Source: CAIOGO01 sp964447445 (GTDB lineage Bacteria > Bipolaricaulota > Bipolaricaulia > UBA7950 > UBA9294). From it: DNA of 5,605 bases. The notes beneath the pieces were generated by a model. That model did no database searches. It was not told where the DNA came from and saw only the letters and a list, made by a program, of their open reading frames with translations. Each line of letters starts with the position of its first letter. The stretch's first letter is position 1. Location of the stretch: the NCBI GenBank assembly GCA_964447445.1, contig CAYUSW010000113.1:1-5605 (forward strand), written 5' to 3'. A program made the position numbers and the translations under genes. Shown here piece after piece: positions 1 through 5,605 of the stretch.

Positions 1-1262
1 CGTGGATCGAGCGGTTACAGCGCAGGCGTCTTCGGGCCATCGTCGCCCACGCCTACAGAACTGTGCCCTTCTACCGAGATGCTATGCAACACGCGAGTTT
101 GAGGCCCGCCGACTTCCGGATAGCCGACGACCTGTCGCGGCTCCCATTGATTGACGGAGCCTTTGTACGAGCCAACACGGTCACCTTCCAATCGACGGGC
201 TACCGGCCGCAGGACTGTCACGCCCTGTTCTCGACGGGGACATCGGCCACGGGACAGAAGCGGATCCTCTGGGACGCACGGGCGCTGTTTCGCCAGCTCG
301 TCTACGGCGAGCGAGATCGAATCGTGCTCTACCACCTCCTCGGCAAGACGTGGGGCCAGCGGCGCCTCTCCCTCTTCCCCACGGAGTCCTCCACGGCCGA
401 GGTCACGAGATTCCACCGCGACCGTCTGTTCGTGCCGGCAGCCTTCGCGCGCACAGAGTCGCTGTCGTCCCAAGCCTCGTACGACGAGATCGCCCGACGG
501 ATTAATCAGCTTCGACCGGACGTGGTGTATTCGTACGGTTCGGTCGCGGAGGGCTTCTTCCGCCATGCGGCCGCTCACGAAGTCGAACTGAATCCACCGC
601 GCGCCTGGGTCTACGGCGGCGATGACCTGTCCGAGGAGGGACGCGCGCTCATCGAGGAACGCTACGACTGTCGGGTCCACTCGACCTACCAGGCGGTAGA
701 GGTCGGACGGATCGGTTTCCAGTGTGAGGAGCAAAGCGGATTCCACCTCAACGTCGACCTTTGCCCGGTCCGCATCGTGGATGTCGAGGGCAACACCCTG
801 CCGCCGGGGCAGGTCGGGGAGGTCGTCGTTTCGAATCTCTACAACCGCGCGATGGTCCTCCTCAACTATCGCATCGGCGATCGTGGCGCGCTGTCGCCGA
901 CTCCCTGCCCTTGCGGCCGTTCGTTGCCGCTCCTCAAGCGGCTGGAGGGGCGCTCAAGCTCTACGCTTCACCTGGCAGACGGCCGCGAGATCCTTGACCA
1001 CGTTCTAACCCACGCCTACAAGGACGTGCTCCAAGACGCGATGGCCTTTCAGATCGTCGAGAGGCGAGCGGGCGATTTCCTGTGGCGCGTCGTCGCCGCT
1101 CCGGACGCGGACCGCAACGCGCTCCAGCGCGGCATCCTCGATGTCGCCCAGCGCGTACTGGGGGAAGGGAACGCGCTCGCGGTGGAGTTCGTCGATCGCA
1201 TCGAGCCCGGGCCGGGTGGCAAGCTGGAACGCGTCGTGCAGTCGGGCCGGGATGGCAAGTAG
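1..1262 (+). CDS. PaaK/CapK-like adenylate-forming enzyme (phenylacetate-CoA ligase family), 5'-truncated by window
   Basis: The reading frame is open from the left edge (first full codon at 3) to the TAG at 1260-1262. Residues encoded before the GTG at 63 already look like the family N-terminus (an Arg-rich helix, then AHAYRTVPFYRD), so GTG 63 is an internal valine and the true start is outside the window. About 420 residues are visible. Family marks are: an ATP-loop equivalent STGTSATGQ at 231-257; a Tyr-x3-Glu-Val-Gly motif with Glu at 699-701; NYRIGDRG, with the ribose-binding Asp at 879-881; a CPCGR motif from 906; and a C-terminal GGKLERVV with the A10-type Lys at 1221-1223. Members activate a carboxylate as its acyl-AMP, then pass it to CoA or another acceptor. 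The ATP loop is degenerate (expected TSGTTGxP), so activity may be altered. It is a diverged paralogue of the minus-strand gene next to it. Polysaccharide-locus CapK-type function is inferred from context; the substrate cannot be read. Confidence 0.87.
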   Translation, partial: WIERLQRRRLRAIVAHAYRTVPFYRDAMQHASLRPADFRIADDLSRLPLIDGAFVRANTVTFQSTGYRPQDCHALFSTGTSATGQKRILWDARALFRQLVYGERDRIVLYHLLGKTWGQRRLSLFPTESSTAEVTRFHRDRLFVPAAFARTESLSSQASYDEIARRINQLRPDVVYSYGSVAEGFFRHAAAHEVELNPPRAWVYGGDDLSEEGRALIEERYDCRVHSTYQAVEVGRIGFQCEEQSGFHLNVDLCPVRIVDVEGNTLPPGQVGEVVVSNLYNRAMVLLNYRIGDRGALSPTPCPCGRSLPLLKRLEGRSSSTLHLADGREILDHVLTHAYKDVLQDAMAFQIVERRAGDFLWRVVAAPDADRNALQRGILDVAQRVLGEGNALAVEFVDRIEPGPGGKLERVVQSGRDGK

Positions 1263-1303
1263 TCTCGCTCGCGCAGGACATGTGGCTGGGTCCGCTTTCA
1301 CCG

Positions 1304-2668
1304 TCACCCCTCACGAACCGCGTTTGGAGAAGACGGGGGCGCACCGCGGTCCGTCGGGGCCATGGCTTGGATCACTTTCTTGAACTTCCCCGACGGCTCG
1401 TGGGGCAGGGCGTCGACAAGGTCGACCGTGCAACGCAGCTCTGGATGGAGCGACTGCAGTGCGGGAGCAAGGATCTCCTCAAACGCGGCGGTGCGATCGG
1501 CGTCGGGAACAATACGGATCGTGAGGTGATCGCACGCGTCCTGCACGACTTGGAACTTCCAGAAGAAACGGTCGACGCCTCGTTCTTGAGCGAGCGGGTC
1601 AAACGCGCGAGTCACGGCGGTCGCGACGAGGCGCGGCGAGATCCTCTGTCCGCTCGGCAGGTAGAGGTAGTCATCGTCACGTCCGCTGAGGATGCCCATT
1701 CGTGGGCTCTGGCTCCCGCAAGCACAACGGCCTTCGCTCGACGGGAGTAGGACCCCACGGTCGTGGAGGGCGTAGCGGATGAACGGCATCGTACAGTTGT
1801 AGAGGTTCGTTACGAGAATCTGGCCTTCCACGCCGGCAGGCAGCGGATTCCCCTCCGAGTCGACGATTTCGACGATGCAGGCGTCGCTGTTGACATGATA
1901 GGCCTTGGGGTCCCGCGGACACTGCCAAGCGATGTTCCCGACCTCCTCGCAGTTGTAGAAGTCGGCCACGCGACAGCCGAACGCGCTCTCGATCGACCGT
2001 CGGGTCGCCTCGTACGCAATCTCGCCTCGAGTGGCTACGAAGCTTGGCGAAAGCGCCGTGGGAGAGGCGTGGAGCGCATGCGCACGGAGTGCGTCCGCCA
2101 GGATCTCGAGGGCCGTGGGATACCCCGAAATGATGTGCGGTCGGTGACGGACGAGGAGCTCGATCTGGCGCTCCATAGGAAGCGCAATGGAGATCCTGAC
2201 GACCGAGGCGCCTGCCCGTCGCTTGATCTCGACGCCGGAGTCGCTCCCAACCCAAGAGCCCACGTCGGCGACCCGCAGAGGGAAGGGAAGCTGGCCGAAG
2301 CGTCGCCAAGCTGAGAAGAGCAGGAGCCGGCGATACAGCGCCTCGCCCCGACTCATGTAGATGCTGAGGGGGAACCCTGTCGAGCCGCTCGTACTCGTCC
2401 GAACGCAGTGGGCGAACTTGGCGCGGGCGTGGACTCGGTCGCGGACGGAGCCGTCCCGGAAGAGTTCTTCCCTCTCGACGATCGGCAACTGAGGGAGGTC
2501 GGCGACGGAGCGAATCTGTTGGGGAAGCACCCGTCGCTCATCAAGGAGGCGGCGGTAGACCGCAACGTTGCGGTAGCAGGAGCGGACGAGGAAATTGAGA
2601 ATGCGGTCGACGTCACGCAAAGTCTTACGCTGCTTGAATCTCAGCAGGCGGTCCCCGGGCTCACCCAT
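1304..2668 (-). CDS. PaaK/CapK-like adenylate-forming enzyme (phenylacetate-CoA ligase family), complete
   Basis: Complete gene of 454 codons plus TGA, close to the usual size of PaaK/CapK proteins. I chose ATG 2668 over the in-frame GTG at 2674 because GAGGTG (2677-2672) sits just before the ATG, and the GTG would lie inside that site. Visible motifs, numbered from ATG 2668: the N-terminal helix and Tyr-rich region expected before the core; a canonical ATP loop TSTSGSTGFP at about 91-100; FYNCEEVGNIAWQC with the conserved Glu at about 242; VTNLYN followed by RYALHDRG with the ribose-binding Asp at about 303; CACG at about 315-318; and PSGKFKKVI with the C-terminal Lys at about 428. The last 18 or so residues are a Pro/Ser-rich, probably disordered tail. 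It should adenylate a carboxylic acid in the cytoplasm; the acceptor may be CoA or a sugar pathway intermediate. It is transcribed against both flanking plus-strand genes. No transmembrane segment is evident. Confidence 0.92.
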   Translation of the reverse strand: MGEPGDRLLRFKQRKTLRDVDRILNFLVRSCYRNVAVYRRLLDERRVLPQQIRSVADLPQLPIVEREELFRDGSVRDRVHARAKFAHCVRTSTSGSTGFPLSIYMSRGEALYRRLLLFSAWRRFGQLPFPLRVADVGSWVGSDSGVEIKRRAGASVVRISIALPMERQIELLVRHRPHIISGYPTALEILADALRAHALHASPTALSPSFVATRGEIAYEATRRSIESAFGCRVADFYNCEEVGNIAWQCPRDPKAYHVNSDACIVEIVDSEGNPLPAGVEGQILVTNLYNCTMPFIRYALHDRGVLLPSSEGRCACGSQSPRMGILSGRDDDYLYLPSGQRISPRLVATAVTRAFDPLAQERGVDRFFWKFQVVQDACDHLTIRIVPDADRTAAFEEILAPALQSLHPELRCTVDLVDALPHEPSGKFKKVIQAMAPTDRGAPPSSPNAVREG

Positions 2669-2671
2669 TCC

Positions 2672-2677
2672 CACCTC
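2672..2677 (-). promoter_or_regulatory. Ribosome binding site that decides the start of the minus-strand CapK-like gene
   Basis: On the minus strand the six bases read GAGGTG, a strong match to the anti-Shine-Dalgarno complement, with GAGG ending 5 nt before ATG 2668. The competing GTG start at 2674 overlaps this motif and has only weak purine content upstream, so ATG is preferred. Confidence 0.7.
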
Positions 2678-2857
2678 ACGACGTCATCTTCCACCCCAGG
2701 TTACGGCTGCACAAATCGCGATGAGCCCGGGGAGCCACCGATTGGCGGTGCTGCGTGATCGCCGCGGTCTCCGACTGCTTAAGAACTCCATCAATTCCTA
2801 CTTGAGGCTTCCCGGGACCGCCGCAGCAGCTGGGGTCGACTCGTCCCGACATTGTGT

Positions 2858-2867
2858 AGGATGAGGG
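2858..2867 (+). promoter_or_regulatory. Purine-rich ribosome binding region of the Mur ligase gene
   Basis: AGGA (2858-2861) lies 7 nt before ATG 2869, and a second purine run GAGGG (2863-2867) lies 1 nt before it. The first has the better spacing. It supports ATG 2869 over the next in-frame ATG at 2884, which has no clear site. Confidence 0.5.
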
Positions 2868-2868
2868 C

Positions 2869-4155
2869 ATGGCTCCCAGGCTGATGGAAATCGTCCGCCG
2901 CCTCGGAAGCGCGCCGGGTCGCAAGAGGCTCCTCTTGGGCGCGCTCTCCCACACGTGGCCGATCTTCTTCCCGATCGCGCATGCGTATCGCCGCACGATG
3001 ATTCGCCGCACGCGCATCGTCGCCGTGGTCGGATCCTTCGGAAAGACGACGACCACCCGCGCCGTCAGCGCCGCCCTCGGCCTGCCTCGGGATCCCAAGG
3101 GATGGAACTCGGGCGCCTTCCTCGCGGCCAAGCTGTTGCGCATCCGCGCTGGGGCACGCTACGGCGCGCTCGAAGTGGGGATCTCCCGCAAGGGAACGAT
3201 GGCGCGTTACGCTCGGCTCCTTCGCCCCGACATCGCGGTGGTGACGTCCATCGGCAGCGAGCATCACGAATCGCTCGGCACGCTGGAGGGGACGCGCGAG
3301 GAGAAATCGGTGCTGGTGAGAGCTTTGCCGCCCGCAGGTCTAGCGGTGCTGAACGGCGACGATCCGAACGTCTTGTGGATGCGAGAGACGACGAACGCTC
3401 GGGTCGTCACGTTTGGGTTTAGCAGCGCCTGCGATGTTGGCGCGAGCTCGGTCTCGATCGACATCCGAGAGGGGACACGGTTTCAACTGCACGTGGATGG
3501 AAGGGCGCGCGAGGTCGTCGTTCGCCTGCTCGGCCGCCCGATGGTCTACCCAATTCTTGCGGCGATCGCCGTGTCCCTCGGCGAGGGCCTGTCGCTGGAC
3601 GAGGTCCTGCCACAGCTCGAACGGCTCGCTCCGACGCCCGAGCGGTTGCAGGTCATGCGCATGGACGAGGGTGCGTTCCTCATCGTCGACACGTTCAAGT
3701 CTACCCTGGAGACGATCCACGCGAGCCTCGATACGCTCGCAGAGATCGATGCAGACCGGAAGATCGTCGTCCTCGGGGACATCGAGGAGCCGAAGGGAAG
3801 CCAAGGGCCTCTGTACAAGGATCTCGGCGCGCGTATCTCACGAGTGGCAACGCGGGTAGTGTTCGTGGGCGGCAGAAAGGCCTTCGAGAGCTTGGCGCGC
3901 GGAACTCGCGGCGCGGGGATGCCCAAAGAGGGCGTCGTCTACGCGGGCAGGGGCCCGCGCCGGGCAGCCGAGCTGGTGCGAGAGGATCTTCGCGCGGGTG
4001 ACGTCGTTCTGATCAAGGGGCGATCGACGCAGCATCTCGAGCGGGTCGCGCTCCACCTCGTCGGTCGCCCGGTTCCCTGCGACGTCGAGGCCTGCGGCTG
4101 GAAGCCGGGGTGCGCCGAGTGCTCGGCGGCCAGACGTTTGCGCAGGCGCCCATAG
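2869..4155 (+). CDS. Stand-alone Mur ligase family protein (MurF-like core, no UDP-substrate domain, Cys4 tail)
   Basis: 428 residues, ATG 2869 to TAG 4153-4155. Mur ligases form amide bonds from ATP, a carboxylate and an amine via an acyl phosphate. Seen here: a basic N-terminus with a hydrophobic stretch at about residues 21-40 (possible membrane association); P-loop GSFGKTTTT at 55-63 (3031-3057); a MurF-like ALEVG with Glu102; TSIGSEHHESLG with His132/133; Lys146, the position of the carbamylated Lys in MurE; and LNGDDP at about 162-167. The C-terminal domain begins near 255 with a PTPERLQ segment, then VDTFKST (in place of the MurF DSYNANP-type motif) and VVLGDIEEPKG at 300-310. MurF of E. 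coli has roughly twice as many residues before the P-loop, so the UDP-MurNAc domain is missing and the substrate is unlikely to be the normal peptidoglycan precursor. The protein ends in a C-x4-C-x5-C-x2-C tail (404-418). Not the housekeeping murF; poly-gamma-glutamate-type or glycan-amino-acid ligation are alternatives. The next gene starts 45 nt downstream on the same strand, so the two are probably co-transcribed. Confidence 0.88.
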   Translation: MAPRLMEIVRRLGSAPGRKRLLLGALSHTWPIFFPIAHAYRRTMIRRTRIVAVVGSFGKTTTTRAVSAALGLPRDPKGWNSGAFLAAKLLRIRAGARYGALEVGISRKGTMARYARLLRPDIAVVTSIGSEHHESLGTLEGTREEKSVLVRALPPAGLAVLNGDDPNVLWMRETTNARVVTFGFSSACDVGASSVSIDIREGTRFQLHVDGRAREVVVRLLGRPMVYPILAAIAVSLGEGLSLDEVLPQLERLAPTPERLQVMRMDEGAFLIVDTFKSTLETIHASLDTLAEIDADRKIVVLGDIEEPKGSQGPLYKDLGARISRVATRVVFVGGRKAFESLARGTRGAGMPKEGVVYAGRGPRRAAELVREDLRAGDVVLIKGRSTQHLERVALHLVGRPVPCDVEACGWKPGCAECSAARRLRRRP

Positions 4156-4191
4156 GGTTCGGGAACGGAAACCGAGAGCGGAGAAGAGACA

Positions 4192-4198
4192 AGGAAGA
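4192..4198 (+). promoter_or_regulatory. Ribosome binding site of the asparagine synthase gene
   Basis: AGGAAGA ends 2 nt before ATG 4201, with its AGGA core 5 nt away. It lies in the purine-rich 45-bp gap after the Mur ligase stop. The start is independently fixed by the MCGIAGI N-terminus, whose Cys2 must be exposed for catalysis. Confidence 0.65.
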
Positions 4199-4200
4199 GC

Positions 4201-5605
4201 ATGTGCGGGATAGCGGGAATCGCGCTCAAGGAAGGGACGAGGCCGGTCGACGCCGCGCTCCTCCAGGCGATGACAGATCGCTTGCGCCACCGCGGCCCCG
4301 ACGCCGAGGGGACGTTCTCCGCTCCGGGAATCGGCCTCGGCTCGCGGCGGCTGAGCATCATTGACCTCGAAACCGGCGATCAGCCGATCGCGAACGAGGA
4401 CGGCTCCATCGTTGTCGTCTGCAACGGGGAGATCTACAACTACGTCGAGCTGCGCGACGAGCTGCAGGCCATGGGGCACGAGTTTCGAACGCAATCGGAC
4501 ACCGAGGTCATCGTGCACCTCTACGAAGAGCGTGGCGCCAACTGCGTCGAGCGCTTGCGCGGCATGTTCGCCCTCGCCCTGTGGGACTCGAGTCGGCGGC
4601 GCCTGTTTCTGGCACGGGATCGGCTCGGAGTCAAGCCCCTTTACTGCGCCGAGACGGCGCGGGGCCTCTACTTCGCCTCCGAGCAGAAGGCCCTCTTGGA
4701 AGCGGATGATGTGCCGCGCGAGATCTCGCCTCGCGGTGTGAACGATCTCTTGACCCTCGGGTTCGTCGCCGCGCCCGCCACGATGTTCGCGGGTATCCGG
4801 CAGTTGATGCCAGGCACGTGGCTCCGGTACGAGGGCGGCTCAGCATCCATCCACCGATACTGGGATGCGAGCTTTCCCCCGCGAGACGAGCGGGCCCCGC
4901 GGGTCCGCGAGGACACCTGGGTGGAGGCGCTCGGAGAGAAGCTGGAAGAGGTCGTGCGCCTGCATCTTCGAAGCGACGTGGTGGTGGGAGCGTGGCTGAG
5001 CGGTGGACTCGACTCGAGCGCCATCGTTAGCCTCATGTTGCGCCAGCTCGGCCGACCCGTGCACGTCGCGTCGCTCAGCTTCGACAGCCCCGGAATCGAC
5101 GAGATTCGCACGCAGCGCACGCTGCTCGATTTTCCAGAGTACGACCTGATCTCGCGCGTCCGCGTGTGCACTGCGAAGGACTTCGCCCGACTCCCGGAGG
5201 CGTTGTGGTTCTCGGAGGATCCCAGCGCCTCGGGCATTGAGATCCTGCGTCTACTGGCCGCCGAGGAGAGCGCGCAAGACGTCAAGGTCATTCTGACCGG
5301 TGAAGGAGCCGACGAGGTCTTCGGCGGGTACCCGTGGTTCCAGTTCGACAAGCTCCTGCGCCCGCTGGCTAAGCTCCCGCAGCCGATGAAACGCGCCATG
5401 ATGCTCGGATCGTTCCTTCCGAACCGCTATCCGCGCATCGGCGGCATGTTCCTCGCCACGCCGGAAATGAACGCGGAGCGCTATCGCGTGACCGTCGGAT
5501 GGGGGCGCCCCACGGTGACCCGCCGACTCCTCTCGGCGGACCTGGCGTCGCGCGCCGTGGACGTCGAAGGCTGCGCGTGGGAACTCGATCTCCCGAAGGG
5601 ATTCT
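4201..5605 (+). CDS. asnB: Asparagine synthase, glutamine-hydrolysing (AsnB-type class II amidotransferase), 3'-truncated by window
   Basis: The frame is open from ATG 4201 to the right edge, giving 468 residues; the family is usually about 550-650, so the C-terminus is outside. The N-terminal Ntn glutaminase domain begins MCGIAGI, so removal of Met exposes the catalytic Cys. It keeps RHRGPD (about 29-34), RRLSIIDL (49-56), NGEIYNY (75-81), SDTEVI (99-104) and ARDRLGVKPLYC (138-149). The synthetase domain has the PP-loop SGGLDSS (267-273) and LTGEGADEVFGGY (365-377), including the Glu that contacts the intermediate. The family adenylates a carboxylate and amidates it with ammonia channelled from glutamine. 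In polysaccharide loci, homologues are thought to amidate uronic acids or other acidic groups rather than make free asparagine, so the gene symbol marks the family, not proven aspartate specificity. The stretch at about 293-325 between the two nucleotide motifs is diverged from typical AsnB. Confidence 0.93.
   Translation, partial: MCGIAGIALKEGTRPVDAALLQAMTDRLRHRGPDAEGTFSAPGIGLGSRRLSIIDLETGDQPIANEDGSIVVVCNGEIYNYVELRDELQAMGHEFRTQSDTEVIVHLYEERGANCVERLRGMFALALWDSSRRRLFLARDRLGVKPLYCAETARGLYFASEQKALLEADDVPREISPRGVNDLLTLGFVAAPATMFAGIRQLMPGTWLRYEGGSASIHRYWDASFPPRDERAPRVREDTWVEALGEKLEEVVRLHLRSDVVVGAWLSGGLDSSAIVSLMLRQLGRPVHVASLSFDSPGIDEIRTQRTLLDFPEYDLISRVRVCTAKDFARLPEALWFSEDPSASGIEILRLLAAEESAQDVKVILTGEGADEVFGGYPWFQFDKLLRPLAKLPQPMKRAMMLGSFLPNRYPRIGGMFLATPEMNAERYRVTVGWGRPTVTRRLLSADLASRAVDVEGCAWELDLPKGF

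Larger units (their letters stand above)
2669..2868. promoter_or_regulatory. Divergent intergenic region between the CapK-like gene and the Mur ligase gene
   Basis: This 200-bp stretch separates two divergently transcribed genes and must carry the promoter of each unless transcription enters from outside. I could not find a convincing -35/-10 pair for either direction. Structure seen: a short inverted repeat CACCG/CGGTG (2736-2740 and 2746-2750), and small palindromes ATCGCGAT (2715-2722) and TCCCGGGA (2810-2817). All are short enough to arise by chance in GC-rich DNA. TAGGAT at 2857-2862 resembles a -10 hexamer, but it overlaps the probable ribosome binding site of the downstream gene. No small ORF with family features is evident here. 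Confidence 0.4.

Noticed and set aside
63..65. GTG as start codon of the first CapK-like gene
   Set aside because: The residues before it continue the family N-terminus in frame without a stop to the window edge, and no Shine-Dalgarno site precedes it.
15..746. Long minus-strand open frame of 243 codons opposite the first CapK-like gene
   Set aside because: It lies wholly antisense to a gene with clear family motifs, has low-complexity Arg/Gly/Val-rich composition and no recognisable domain; typical of GC-rich shadow frames.
1263..1303. Bidirectional terminator between the convergent CapK-like genes
   Set aside because: Only a 4-bp GGAC/GTCC stem with a 10-nt loop is visible and there is no T-run on either strand.
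1763..2314. Plus-strand open frame of 183 codons opposite the second CapK-like gene
   Set aside because: Antisense to conserved motifs of the complete CapK-like protein, with Asp/Arg/Val-rich shadow composition and no family features.
2736..2750. CACCG/CGGTG inverted repeat as an operator or terminator
   Set aside because: Five base pairs only, no T-run, and no second copy in the window; likely chance in GC-rich sequence.
2869..4155. Housekeeping murF of the cell-wall (dcw) cluster
   Set aside because: The N-terminal UDP-substrate domain is missing, the C-terminal motif differs, and the neighbours are CapK-like and AsnB genes rather than mra/mur/fts genes.
3838..4518. Minus-strand open frame of 226 codons spanning the Mur ligase end and AsnB start
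   Set aside because: It runs antisense across two well-supported genes and their gap, with no recognisable motif.

Overview
The window is GC-rich bacterial DNA with dense coding, short gaps and Shine-Dalgarno sites before its visible starts. Nothing in it fixes the taxon; a high-GC Gram-negative or deep-branching environmental bacterium is plausible but unproven. There are no rRNA or tRNA genes, CRISPR arrays, insertion sequences or long repeats that I can see.

Layout: (1) positions 1-1262, plus strand, the 3' part of a PaaK/CapK-type adenylate-forming enzyme whose start lies left of the window. (2) positions 1304-2668, minus strand, a complete second PaaK/CapK-type enzyme, converging on the first with a 41-bp gap. 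(3) positions 2669-2868, a 200-bp divergent intergenic region. (4) positions 2869-4155, plus strand, a stand-alone Mur-ligase-family protein that resembles the central and C-terminal domains of MurF but lacks room for the UDP-MurNAc-binding N-terminal domain and carries a four-cysteine tail. (5) positions 4201 to the right edge, plus strand, a class-II glutamine-hydrolysing asparagine synthase (AsnB type), cut off by the window end.

All four genes encode ATP-dependent carboxylate-activating enzymes: two ANL-type adenylating enzymes, one acyl-phosphate amide ligase and one glutamine amidotransferase/AMP-forming amidase. PaaK/CapK-like enzymes and AsnB homologues are often found together in capsule, exopolysaccharide and O-antigen loci, where they are thought to acylate or amidate sugars. 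My best reading is therefore the edge of a surface-polysaccharide (or amino-acid-decorated glycoconjugate) locus, with the Mur ligase and AsnB genes as one operon. The substrates are unknown. The unusual points are the Mur ligase's architecture, and the fact that the two CapK-like paralogues deviate from the family consensus at different motifs.
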